In this document: positions 18,119 through 26,249 of the stretch, in pieces | Position numbering within the stretch: the stretch's first letter is position 1 | Layout: every line of letters begins with the position of its first letter | Source of the DNA: Siphonobacter aquaeclarae | GTDB lineage: Bacteria > Bacteroidota > Bacteroidia > Cytophagales > Spirosomataceae | Reading direction: 5' to 3' | Length of the DNA stretch: 64,000 nucleotides | Assembly: GCF_900103285.1 (NCBI RefSeq) | Contig: NZ_FNGS01000003.1 | Coordinates: 361,997 to 425,996 of the forward strand | Notes under the pieces: generated by a model | What the model was told of the DNA's origin: nothing | Seen by the model: only the letters and a program-made list of their open reading frames with translations | Databases searched by the model: none | Program-made: the position numbers and the translations under genes

Positions 18119-19342
18119 TTATACAGTTGCGGGTTCCTGGGGTTTAGGCAGGAGCTTGTTTTCGGCCTCCCGGCTTACACTCAGAATGGCTCCGATCGAA
18201 ACGCCGGTGAAGATCAGCGACGAACCTCCCCAACTGATAAGGGGTAATGTCTGACCTGTTACCGGAATCAACTGAACGGATACCGCCATGTGCACAAGGG
18301 CCTGAAGGACGAGGCTGAACGCCAGGCCAGCAGCCAGAAAATACCCAAATGCCTGCCCGCTTTCGTATTCAGCTTTTCTCAGTTTCCGGAATGCTACGTA
18401 CCGGACACTTCGATACAAGAGAAAAAGATAAAGGGCCAGTGTTACCAGGCCTCCTGCGAAGCCCCATTCCTCAATCAGAATGGCATAGGCAAAATCGGAA
18501 TAGGCCTGCGTCATGAAATTTCGCTGAAGGCTGTTTCCGAGACCCCGGCCAAACCAGCTTCCTGAGGCGACTGCGACAAGGCTGTATTCTTCCTGAGAAT
18601 CGATCCGCCGGTCTTCCGGCGTGAGGCGCTCCGGCGGCCGTACTTTCTGGATGAGTTGAGAAACAACGTTGGTAGGGCGACTGAATCGGCCTTCCCATGT
18701 GGCTCCCCGCGATCCGATAGCCCAGGCGATGGCAAAAGCCATGACTCCCGCCAATGTCAGGTAAAACAAATACCGCATCGGAACCTGCCCGATAAACATC
18801 AATAGCCAGCACGGAGCCATCAGCAGCAACGCTGCACTACCGGAGTTAAGTGCCAGCAACAGACCCAGAATGCCGCACCAGAAAATAGGCGGGACGAACA
18901 CCAGGGGATCTTTGTAGTTGGCATTCAGACGCTTGGCAAGCATCGAGGCCAGGTTGGCGATCAGGGCAAATTTCGCTAAGTCAGACGGCATGAACGCCGA
19001 CAGGATCGGGATCGGTAGCGAGCGCTTTGCGCCGCCCATTTCCACCCCGATCAGCTGCACCAGGATCAGCAGAACCACCGAGAGATATAGCATCAGCCGG
19101 GAGAGATTGGAATACATCCCGAACGGCAGGTGATGGCAGATGAAGATAATCGCCAGGCAAATCGCGATATCCCGAACGTGTTTGATGAGGAACGACTCCG
19201 TTCCCGGCAGATTCCGGAATTCATACGTACCACGCGCAGAAAGAACTACGACCAGACCGATCGCCAGCAAAGCCAGTACGATTTTCCAGATGGTCCGGTC
19301 ACCCTCCATCCGAAGGTAACTGCGAAGTCGTTCAGGAGTCAT
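18119..19342 (-). CDS. ftsW: Peptidoglycan polymerase FtsW (SEDS family)
   Basis: FtsW is the septal glycosyltransferase that polymerises lipid II. The 407-aa protein has about ten hydrophobic segments. It carries SEDS family marks such as GAKRSLPIPI, FMPSDLAKFALI (containing the conserved aspartate/lysine region), the large periplasmic loop with EEYSLVAVASGSWFGRGLGNS, and GQTLPLISWGGSSLIF near the C-terminus. The wording VSVQLIPVTGQTLPLISWGG favours FtsW over RodA, as does its place immediately before murG-murC-ftsQ-ftsA-ftsZ. murD, mraY and murE are not next to it, so the division cluster is split in this genome. Confidence 0.95.
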   Translation of the reverse strand: MTPERLRSYLRMEGDRTIWKIVLALLAIGLVVVLSARGTYEFRNLPGTESFLIKHVRDIAICLAIIFICHHLPFGMYSNLSRLMLYLSVVLLILVQLIGVEMGGAKRSLPIPILSAFMPSDLAKFALIANLASMLAKRLNANYKDPLVFVPPIFWCGILGLLLALNSGSAALLLMAPCWLLMFIGQVPMRYLFYLTLAGVMAFAIAWAIGSRGATWEGRFSRPTNVVSQLIQKVRPPERLTPEDRRIDSQEEYSLVAVASGSWFGRGLGNSLQRNFMTQAYSDFAYAILIEEWGFAGGLVTLALYLFLLYRSVRYVAFRKLRKAEYESGQAFGYFLAAGLAFSLVLQALVHMAVSVQLIPVTGQTLPLISWGGSSLIFTGVSIGAILSVSREAENKLLPKPQEPATV

Positions 19343-19375
19343 AGAAACGAAGGGTGAACGGGTAAATTAAGTTTA

Positions 19376-19408
19376 CAAATGTAAATTATTTACAATTGGA
19401 AAGACAAA
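19376..19408 (-). promoter_or_regulatory. Promoter of the ftsW-murG-murC-ftsQ-ftsA-ftsZ operon
   Basis: On the minus strand a TTTG (19408-19405) stands 21 bp before TACATTTG (19383-19376), an exact TAnnTTTG. The expected transcript starts about 25-30 nt before the ftsW ATG. The surrounding 80 bp are notably AT-rich. Confidence 0.65.
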
Positions 19409-19470
19409 ATAAAATGAACAAAAAAAATCAGGACTTTATCCGCTGGAAAAGAACACCTTACCGACGGGTT

Positions 19471-19540
19471 TTTCTGTGTATTCTGTGCTTTCTGTGAGCC
19501 AGAATTTTATTTCTCACAGAAAGCACAGAATACACAGAAA
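19471..19540. repeat. 28-bp perfect inverted repeat with 14-nt loop
   Basis: The left arm (19471-19498) and right arm (19513-19540) are exact reverse complements over 28 bp, separated by 14 nt. Each arm is itself three imperfect 9-mers with consensus WTTCTGTGN (TTTCTGTGT, ATTCTGTGC, TTTCTGTGA). It lies between the cysE 3' end and the ftsW promoter. It could act as a transcription barrier, an RNA stabiliser or a dispersed palindromic element. Confidence 0.95.
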
Positions 19541-19570
19541 GAGGCTGTCCGACTTGCGTGAGACAGCCTC
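19541..19570 (-). terminator. Probable cysE terminator hairpin
   Basis: GAGGCTGTC (19541-19549) and GACAGCCTC (19562-19570) form a 9-bp stem 16 bp beyond the cysE stop. On the minus strand the stem is followed by TTTCTGTG, a weak T tract that is also the start of the large inverted repeat. Confidence 0.6.
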
Positions 19571-19586
19571 TTCAGAAGGATAGCTG

Positions 19587-20390
19587 TTAATCCTGCTTGA
19601 TATGGATCTGCGCCTGGTGATAGATCTTGGTGTAGGGCGGAATACTTTTGGTAAGCCAGACATTTCCGCCGACAATACTATTGTGCCCAATGATGGTTTC
19701 ACCGCCAAGGATAGTCGCTCCGGAATAGATCACAACGTCGTCTTCTACCGTCGGATGCCGCTTCTGGGATGCCAGCTCCTTGCTGACACTCAAAGCGCCG
19801 AGCGTAACGCCCTGGTATAACTTGACGCTCCGGCCAATGACCGTCGTTTCGCCAATAACAATGCCCGTACCGTGATCGATGAAAAAGTGCTCGTCGATCT
19901 CCGCTGCCGGGTGAATATCAATTCCCGTCCGGGAATGCGCAAATTCGGTCAGTACGCGGGGAAGCAGAGGTATTTCCAACTCAAACAGCGCATGCGCAAT
20001 CCGATAGAAGGCGACGGCATAAAATCCGGGATAGGCCCGAACGATTTCATATTCGCATGTCGCTGCGGGGTCCCCCTGAAGTATCGCCGCAACATCCGAC
20101 CGCAACATGGCATAAATACCCGGTACCTGAACCATGAATTTTCGGGCAATGACCGCAGCCGGCTCCTGTAACTGTCCCTGCATAGATCCGAGAAGCTCGC
20201 CCAGTTCTTCCTCTACCCGGTCGAAGGCGGCGCCCAGTTTTTCGGCCGACGAATAATGCTTCTTCGTTTGCTCCGGAAAGAGCAGCAGGATCAGCTTCGT
20301 CACCAGACGGGCTACGGAGGAGGTCGGGGGATAGGTCTCCGTCCGGGTATGTCTCAGGTACAGTTCCTGGAGAAAATCTTGGGGAAGCAT
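19587..20390 (-). CDS. cysE: Serine O-acetyltransferase
   Basis: CysE makes O-acetyl-L-serine from serine and acetyl-CoA, the first step of cysteine synthesis. The 267-aa protein has a helical N-terminal domain and then a left-handed beta-helix of hexapeptide repeats from about residue 155. That part includes the catalytic-type motif FAHSRTGIDIHPAAEIDEHF, FIDHGTGIVIGETTVIG, LYQGVTLGAL, RHPTVEDDVVIYSGATILG and IGGNSIVGGNVWL-like sequence. Size and motifs match the longer Bacteroidota form. The cysteine made here also feeds desulfurases such as SspA, but no genetic link is visible. Confidence 0.95.
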   Translation of the reverse strand: MLPQDFLQELYLRHTRTETYPPTSSVARLVTKLILLLFPEQTKKHYSSAEKLGAAFDRVEEELGELLGSMQGQLQEPAAVIARKFMVQVPGIYAMLRSDVAAILQGDPAATCEYEIVRAYPGFYAVAFYRIAHALFELEIPLLPRVLTEFAHSRTGIDIHPAAEIDEHFFIDHGTGIVIGETTVIGRSVKLYQGVTLGALSVSKELASQKRHPTVEDDVVIYSGATILGGETIIGHNSIVGGNVWLTKSIPPYTKIYHQAQIHIKQD

Positions 20391-20435
20391 AGAGTTCGTT
20401 TTATGTATGCAAGACGGCCACCGGGCGCATGTTCT

Positions 20436-21329
20436 CTAATAAGCCTTTTCGGCCAAATAGGTTCCTGATTTTCGGGTGATCCGGAAAATTTTCCCTTTTT
20501 CATTGGTGAGCAGTAGCTCATTATTCCGAACGAAAACCAGCCCCTCTACCTGACCGCGCCCGACCTTCAGACAGGAAAGCGAGCGGCGAAAGTTGATCTT
20601 TCCGTCTTCCACCCCGAAAAAGAATACTTTTCCATAGGTCAGTACGGCGAAGGTCTTCCGGTCGGGGCTGATATCCGCGGCGGTGACCATGCCCCGCAAT
20701 GGCAGGCGGTCCTGCACCCGTGCGACCTGATTACCCGGTCGCGCCGACATGGAATAGAGCTTCACGGTTCGGTCTCCGCGGTTTTTCGAAAACAGGTACA
20801 GGCTGTCCTGATGAAAGAAAAACGCTTCGCAATCAAAATTCCGGTCTTTCTTTTCCGGAGGAAAGACCCGCTGGTCTTCGTACCGGTAGGAAATAGCCTG
20901 AATGGCTGTGCTGTCGACCGGACCGTTTACTATTCTTTCAGGAACGATATAAACAACGAGGTCCTGTCGGTTGTTGGTATTATTGCCGGTATCTCCGATG
21001 TACAGATTCCCGCGGGAATCCCGGGAGATATCCTCCCAGTCCCGGTTCCGGATGCCCGGAAGGGCCAGGGTACGGAGTAACAGCCCTTTTTCGTCAACCT
21101 CATACAACTCGGGTTTACCCCCTGAATCATTATGGGTCCAGAAGGTTGGCTTTCCGGAAGCAGTAGCCAGGCCGGAGTTTTCGTTGGCAACGGCGGGCAT
21201 TGTACCGACGCGCGTCACGTGGTACTCGCTCCGCCCGCGCCGGAACCCTTCATGCCGGATATCGCCCCCGCAGGAACAGAACTGAATCTTTAACCCGAAC
21301 AGAAATAGAAGTAGTTTTGCCTTTAGCAT
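20436..21329 (-). CDS. Predicted beta-propeller lipoprotein, function unknown
   Basis: The 297-aa product starts MLKAKLLLFLFGLKIQF and has Cys at residues 18 and 20 as possible lipid sites. The body has about six repeated strands with phrases such as TFWTHNDSGGKPELYEVDE, RDWEDISRDSRGNLYIGDTG and TAADISPDRKTFAVLTYGKV, which fit a propeller facing the periplasm. IGDTGNNTNNR occurs in a widespread family of uncharacterised propellers. The open frame reaches 21383, but ATG 21329 places the signal peptide first. It runs divergently from the AI-2E-family permease with only 44 bp between starts. Confidence 0.7.
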   Translation of the reverse strand: MLKAKLLLFLFGLKIQFCSCGGDIRHEGFRRGRSEYHVTRVGTMPAVANENSGLATASGKPTFWTHNDSGGKPELYEVDEKGLLLRTLALPGIRNRDWEDISRDSRGNLYIGDTGNNTNNRQDLVVYIVPERIVNGPVDSTAIQAISYRYEDQRVFPPEKKDRNFDCEAFFFHQDSLYLFSKNRGDRTVKLYSMSARPGNQVARVQDRLPLRGMVTAADISPDRKTFAVLTYGKVFFFGVEDGKINFRRSLSCLKVGRGQVEGLVFVRNNELLLTNEKGKIFRITRKSGTYLAEKAY

Positions 21330-21373
21330 AGAAATTATCCGAAGTTCCGGAAAATCGCCGGAAATCCCACTAC

Positions 21374-22462
21374 ATGGATTCATCTACCCCCATTCGGCTG
21401 GCCGCCATTCTGCTGTGCGTGATCGCGACGATCTTCGGCCTGTACATGCTGCAGAGTATTGTCACACTGCTGCTCTTCTCCCTGCTGATTGCCATGCTGT
21501 TGTATCCGCTTTGCCGGAAAATGGAGCGCTGGCGGCTGCCCCGTGTCGCCGCTATTTTTATCTGTCTGATTGTGCTCATCGGCGTGCTGGCAGGGATCGT
21601 ATGGGTCGTCTCTTTGCAGATGTCGAGCTTTTCCAGCGACTTTCCGAAGTTCGAACAGAAGATGATTACGGTAGTCGACCGCGCCCAGGACATGGCAGCA
21701 GATTACCTCGGGCTCGACCGCAACCGGCAGAATACCGAAATCCGGAAACTCACCAATGACTTCCTGCGAAACAGCGGAAGCTATGTGACATCGTTTCTGT
21801 CGTCGACGACCTCCATGCTGGCCGATCTTTCCCTCGTTCCGATTTTTGTATTCTTCATTCTGCTCTACCGGGATTTCTTCCGGAGCTTTCTTTATAAACT
21901 GTTTTCGAAGGTACGCCGCGGCCGGATCGACCTGGTACTGGGGAAAATCTATACCGTCGTTCAGGGATACCTGACGGGGCTCGTTCTCGTCATCGGTATC
22001 GTTGCCTGCCTCAATACGGCCGGTCTGCTGATTCTGGGGATCGACTATGCGTGGTTTTTCGGGACGCTGGCGGCAGTACTCCTGCTGATTCCCTACATTG
22101 GCATACTGGTAGGTTCGCTGCTGCCGACGTTGTACGCGCTGGTGACGAAAGACTCGTCGATGTATGCCCTCGGCGTCATCGGCGTATTCAGCGCTGTACA
22201 GATTCTGGAGGGAAATTTTATTACACCCTATGTAGTAGGTTCGAAAGTGAGCGTCAATCCGCTGGCGGCGATGATTGTGCTGATTTTGGGCGGGCAATTG
22301 TGGGGTATTTCCGGACTGGTACTCGCCCTGCCGGTAACGGCCATCGTCAAAGTCATCTGCGATAACATCGAAGGGCTGAAGCCCTGGGGATTTCTGCTCG
22401 GAGACCCGGAGTATGCGCAAAGCAGGCCGCGCTCTTCCCGTAAAAAGACGACAGAAGACTAA
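21374..22462 (+). CDS. AI-2E family transporter (UPF0118 permease)
   Basis: This inner-membrane protein of 362 aa has about eight membrane segments. A pair near the N-terminus (residues about 10-80) and a cluster in the second half flank an amphipathic region of about 80 residues, as usual in this family. GYLTGLVLVIGIVACLNTAGLLILGIDYAWFFG and the tract LLIPYIGILVGSLLP are typical. Despite the name, only a few members export autoinducer-2, and others act as sodium/proton antiporters, so the substrate is unknown. Its stop overlaps the 3' end of the convergent LON-domain gene by 4 bp. Confidence 0.9.
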   Translation: MDSSTPIRLAAILLCVIATIFGLYMLQSIVTLLLFSLLIAMLLYPLCRKMERWRLPRVAAIFICLIVLIGVLAGIVWVVSLQMSSFSSDFPKFEQKMITVVDRAQDMAADYLGLDRNRQNTEIRKLTNDFLRNSGSYVTSFLSSTTSMLADLSLVPIFVFFILLYRDFFRSFLYKLFSKVRRGRIDLVLGKIYTVVQGYLTGLVLVIGIVACLNTAGLLILGIDYAWFFGTLAAVLLLIPYIGILVGSLLPTLYALVTKDSSMYALGVIGVFSAVQILEGNFITPYVVGSKVSVNPLAAMIVLILGGQLWGISGLVLALPVTAIVKVICDNIEGLKPWGFLLGDPEYAQSRPRSSRKKTTED

Positions 22463-23082
22463 AAATTGAGCAGATCCGGGCTGCGGAAATGCCCGTTCAT
22501 GCGGATACGCTCCTTCGTTCGCTCCATCTCGGATACCACCGGCAGTACTTCTTCCAAATGCCGGATCAGGAATACCTGCCGCTCGGATTCAGACAGCAGC
22601 CGAAGCAGGTCGTACTCCTGATCGAGGGATAGACCGACCTTATGAGCCACTTCAAACGAAAAATTACCCGTCTCCAGGTCAAAATGGAAGGGAACCTGCA
22701 GCAGGTGATACAGCTTCCGGACCCGGTCGAGAAGCCCGGACATTACCTCCGGCAACGGCGTATTGTCGAGCAGGGTAACTTCTCCGCCTGCATATAATCT
22801 GTCAGGTACGGGATTGATAAAACGGTCGAGCTGAAAAACCCGCTTGCCTTTGGTCCGGATGTCCATACGGCCGTCTTCGTACCGTTTATAGACCTGGCTT
22901 ACACTCATTTCCGTCCCGAAACTCATAATGGTATTCCGCAGGTATACGGGGATACCAAAGGTCTTTTCTTCCCGGATGCATTCGTTGATAAGCTGAATGT
23001 ACCGGGGTTCGAAGATGTGGAGGTTCAGGGATTCTCCCGGAAACGCTACCAGGTTGAGCGGGAAAAGAGGGAGGAAAGCCAT
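22459..23082 (-). CDS. LON substrate-binding domain protein
   Basis: The 207-aa protein corresponds to the N-terminal domain of Lon protease alone. It opens FLPLFPLNLVAFPGESLNLHIFEPRYIQLI, the standard start of the family, and has no ATPase or protease domain. In other bacteria stand-alone LON-N proteins are of uncertain role, possibly as substrate adaptors. It is the third gene of a leftward ricT-gldH-LON group, 18 bp after gldH. Confidence 0.9.
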   Translation of the reverse strand: MAFLPLFPLNLVAFPGESLNLHIFEPRYIQLINECIREEKTFGIPVYLRNTIMSFGTEMSVSQVYKRYEDGRMDIRTKGKRVFQLDRFINPVPDRLYAGGEVTLLDNTPLPEVMSGLLDRVRKLYHLLQVPFHFDLETGNFSFEVAHKVGLSLDQEYDLLRLLSESERQVFLIRHLEEVLPVVSEMERTKERIRMNGHFRSPDLLNF

Positions 23083-23100
23083 ATCCGCCGGGTTGCTGGA

Positions 23101-23553
23101 CTATTCCACTGAAAGGCCTACGCTGACGACTTCCGGCAGGGGATCCTGCCGCATGTACTGCTCGATGCGGACGGTGTATTTACCGGCTTTCGGAAACCGG
23201 AAATCTTTTACCGCCAGAAACTTGTGGTCGTAAATGTCCCCGAGGCCGTTGCCCGTCGGCTTTCCCGTCGTAGCGTTGGCAAGGATAAGTTCATCCAGTT
23301 TGCGCTCGATGGTCTTGCCGTCTGGTCCGATGAGCGTACGAGTAACGTACAGGTTATAGTACGGGTACGACTTAGTATTCCGAAGATTGTAGAACAGGCT
23401 GTACGTGCGTGTCGTATCGCTGATGTCAAACGAGAAGGACGGCACGGTTTTGATCGGCCATTTCGCCTCTTTCAGTTCCACGTTGTCCTTGAAAACGGCT
23501 GAATTCTGGCAGGCAACAGCCAGGAGTAGCAGGGCGAACAGCGTATAGCGCAT
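23101..23553 (-). CDS. gldH: Gliding motility lipoprotein GldH
   Basis: GldH is one of the lipoproteins required for gliding and type IX secretion-linked surface motility in Bacteroidota. The 150-aa product has a lipoprotein signal (MRYTLFALLLLAVAC, lipid Cys at 15). It shows FSFDISDTTRTYSLFYNLRNTKSYPYYNLYV, which matches my knowledge of GldH (ligand-free beta-sandwich). GDIYDHKF and a final VRIEQYMRQDPLPEVVSVGL also match. It is 45 bp downstream of ricT, a linkage common in this phylum. Presence of gldH does not by itself show that the organism glides. Confidence 0.88.
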   Translation of the reverse strand: MRYTLFALLLLAVACQNSAVFKDNVELKEAKWPIKTVPSFSFDISDTTRTYSLFYNLRNTKSYPYYNLYVTRTLIGPDGKTIERKLDELILANATTGKPTGNGLGDIYDHKFLAVKDFRFPKAGKYTVRIEQYMRQDPLPEVVSVGLSVE

Positions 23554-23598
23554 AAGAAATGAAATACCCGGAGGCGCACGGCGCCTCCGGGAAGCATA

Positions 23599-24798
23599 TT
23601 ATCCTTTGTTGTTGTTCTGCGGGGGGCGTCCGCCGCCACCGCCGCGTTTCTTTTTGTTTTTCGGAGACCGGTTTTTCGACTGGTATTTGCGGTCCATCTG
23701 TTCCAGATCGCTGTTCAGGGCCGGAGCCTTGGTCTGCGGTGTGACAGGGGCGGCTTCCAGTTCTTCGAAGGACGGGGGAATAACGCCCTTTTTGTTGAGC
23801 TCTACGATGCGCAGTACCTGCGGAATGGGGACGGGGTACCAGTTGTCTTCTCCCCGGAAACCAAACCACATGATCTTGCGGAAGATATCCGTTTTCTGGA
23901 GCGTAGCGTCGCCTTTCTGGATTTTGACGGGGCCTTCAAGCGACGGAATATCCCGGAGCGCATCCATGTACGTTTCGAGCTCGTAATTGAGGCAGCATTT
24001 CAGGCGCCCGCATTGTCCGGAGAGTTTCACCGGGTTCAGCGAGAGGTTCTGGTAACGCGCCGCGGAGGTCGTGACGTTCTTGAAATCCGTCAGCCAGGTC
24101 GAGCAGCAAAGCTCCCGCCCGCAGACGCCGATACCGCCGATGCGGGCAGCTTCCTGCCGTAGGCTGATCTGCTTCATTTCGATCCGCACCTTGAACTCAC
24201 CGGCCAGGACCTTGATCAGCTCCCGGAAATCGACGCGCTCGTCGGACGAATAGAAAAACGTCGCCTTCGTGCCGTCCGACTGGAATTCCACGTCCGACAG
24301 CTTCATGTTCAGGTCCAGGCTCTTGACGATTTCCCGGGCGCGGTACATCGTCGGGAGATCCCGGGCGATGGTCTGTTCGTGTTTTTCGAGGTCTTTCGGC
24401 GTCGCCTTCCGGTATACCTGCCGGATATCGGCTTCCTTCACGCCGCGTTTGACGATCTGAAGCCGGACCAGCTCACCCTGAAGGGATATGAAGCCGAGGT
24501 GATGCCCGCTGGACATTTCCACGACCACCGGGTCTCCGGTGTAGAGTTCAAGCTGGCTGATGTTCCGGAAGTATTCTTTCCGGCCGCCCTTGAACTTAAC
24601 CTCGACGAGGTTGCTCCGCTGTGTCTGGGGGATTCCCAGGCCGGGAGCTTCCATGTCCGACAGCCAGTCGAACACGTTCATTTTATTACAACCACCGGTT
24701 CCGCAGGCTCCGTTATTCTTGCAGCCTGAGACTACCGCAGATTTATTTTTGGAACGGATGCTTCCGCAACCGCCCGTCGCACACGATGCACATGCCAT
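23599..24798 (-). CDS. ricT: PSP1-domain protein, RicT/YaaT-like
   Basis: RicT belongs to a complex that, in Bacillus, carries Fe-S clusters and controls RNA processing by RNase Y. The role in Bacteroidota is not established. The 399-aa product has six cysteines in the first 37 residues (3, 6, 11, 26, 32, 37), in two similar glycine-rich motifs (CATGGCG and CGTGGCN). Then comes the PSP1 domain with VVEMSSGHHLGFISLQGE and RIGGIGVCGRELCCSTWL, LSGQCGRLKCCLNYELE, and a Lys/Arg/Gly/Asn-rich tail. The second half has a further five cysteines (GVCGRELCC, QCGRLKCC), as in YaaT proteins. gldH follows. Confidence 0.9.
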   Translation of the reverse strand: MACASCATGGCGSIRSKNKSAVVSGCKNNGACGTGGCNKMNVFDWLSDMEAPGLGIPQTQRSNLVEVKFKGGRKEYFRNISQLELYTGDPVVVEMSSGHHLGFISLQGELVRLQIVKRGVKEADIRQVYRKATPKDLEKHEQTIARDLPTMYRAREIVKSLDLNMKLSDVEFQSDGTKATFFYSSDERVDFRELIKVLAGEFKVRIEMKQISLRQEAARIGGIGVCGRELCCSTWLTDFKNVTTSAARYQNLSLNPVKLSGQCGRLKCCLNYELETYMDALRDIPSLEGPVKIQKGDATLQKTDIFRKIMWFGFRGEDNWYPVPIPQVLRIVELNKKGVIPPSFEELEAAPVTPQTKAPALNSDLEQMDRKYQSKNRSPKNKKKRGGGGGRPPQNNNKG

Positions 24799-24870
24799 TT
24801 CTTTGATTCATGTAGAATGAAAGAACGGCAGGGAAAGCGGGGCTTTCCGCTGACTATTCTGGCATTCCGG

Positions 24871-26148
24871 TTATAAAAGATCCAGGCCGATGTCCCGTCT
24901 GTAGTACTTGCCCTCGTACTGGACCGATGCCGCGGCGGTTTGAGACCGCTTGCGGGCTTCTTCCAGCGAAGTACCCAGGGCCGTTACAGCCAGGACACGC
25001 CCTCCGTTGGTGACCACCTGCCCGCTCTCGGATTGTTTGGTTCCGGCGTGGAAAATGGTCGTATAATTTTGTTTTTCAGGAACGACGATCGTCTTCCCTT
25101 TTTCGTAATCGCCCGGATAGCCGCCGGCTACGACAACCGTCGTCACCGCTGTTTTATCCGAAACGGCAAAATTGACATATTTCAGCTTCCCTTCCGCAGC
25201 TGCTTTGAGGATCATGAGGAGGTCGGAATCGATCCGGGGCAGGACCACTTCCGTCTCCGGATCACCCATGCGACAGTTGTACTCGATGACGTAGGGGTCG
25301 CCGTTAACGTTCATCAAACCTACGAAAATGAAACCGACATACCGAATTCCTTCGCTGCGAAGGCCGGTGAGGGTCGGCCGGACTACGCGTTCTTCGACCT
25401 TTTTGAGGAAGGCATCGTCGGCAAAAGGAACCGGTGAAACAGCTCCCATACCGCCGGTATTCGGTCCGGTATCGCCTTCGCCGATGCGCTTGTAATCTTT
25501 CGCTTCGGGAAGAATATGGTAGTTTTCTCCGTCCGATAAAACGAAAACGGAGAGTTCAATGCCGTGGAGGTATTCCTCGATAACCACCTTGCTGGAGGCG
25601 TCCCCGAACTTGGCATCCACCAGCATTTCCCGCAGGGTTTGCTGGGCTTCTTCGGCAGAAGCGGCGATGATAACACCCTTACCGGCAGCCAGACCGTCCG
25701 CTTTCAGTACCAGCGGAAATTGCTGCGAAGCAATGTAGGCGAGGCCTTCTTCCAGGGTATCCCGGGTAAACGTCTGTGACGCCGCCGTGGGGATACCGTA
25801 CTTCACCATAAAATTCTTGGAAAAATCTTTCGACCCTTCGAGCTGGGCGCCGGTTTTATCCGGGCCGAGGATGAGCAGCTTGCGGAACTCTTCCTTGCCT
25901 TCGAAATAATCACGGATACCGCGTACGAGGGGTTCCTCGGGGCCGACGATCAGCAGGGAAATCGCATGCTCGGTAACGGCAGCGGCCAGCGCGTCGAAGT
26001 CGTTGACACCGATAGGCAGGTTGGTTGCCAGCTGGGCGGTGCCGGCATTACCGGGAGCAACGTAAAGGTTTTGACAAAGAGGACTCTGGGCGATTTTCCA
26101 GGCAAAAGCATGTTCTCGTCCACCGGAACCTACGATGAGGATGTTCAT
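24871..26148 (-). CDS. purD: Phosphoribosylamine--glycine ligase
   Basis: PurD (GARS) joins glycine to phosphoribosylamine with ATP, step two of purine synthesis. The 425-aa protein starts MNILIVGSGGREHAFAWKI. It has the ATP-grasp region with PLVLKADGLAAGKGVIIA, VVIEEYLHGIELSVFVLSDG, GGMGAVSPVPF and IEYNCRMGDPETEVVLPRID, and the C-terminal VVVAGGYPGDYEKGK. Length is normal for the single-function enzyme. It stands 72 bp upstream of ricT and 101 bp downstream of recQ, with no strong promoter box that I can identify. Confidence 0.97.
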   Translation of the reverse strand: MNILIVGSGGREHAFAWKIAQSPLCQNLYVAPGNAGTAQLATNLPIGVNDFDALAAAVTEHAISLLIVGPEEPLVRGIRDYFEGKEEFRKLLILGPDKTGAQLEGSKDFSKNFMVKYGIPTAASQTFTRDTLEEGLAYIASQQFPLVLKADGLAAGKGVIIAASAEEAQQTLREMLVDAKFGDASSKVVIEEYLHGIELSVFVLSDGENYHILPEAKDYKRIGEGDTGPNTGGMGAVSPVPFADDAFLKKVEERVVRPTLTGLRSEGIRYVGFIFVGLMNVNGDPYVIEYNCRMGDPETEVVLPRIDSDLLMILKAAAEGKLKYVNFAVSDKTAVTTVVVAGGYPGDYEKGKTIVVPEKQNYTTIFHAGTKQSESGQVVTNGGRVLAVTALGTSLEEARKRSQTAAASVQYEGKYYRRDIGLDLL

Positions 26149-26249
26149 CGGAAATGTTTATTGCTAGTACAGACAAGCCTGAAGGCTGAAAGATAAAAGC
26201 GTGTATGGGAAATGAAAGGAACGAAGGGGAATCCGCAGATTCCCCCGTA

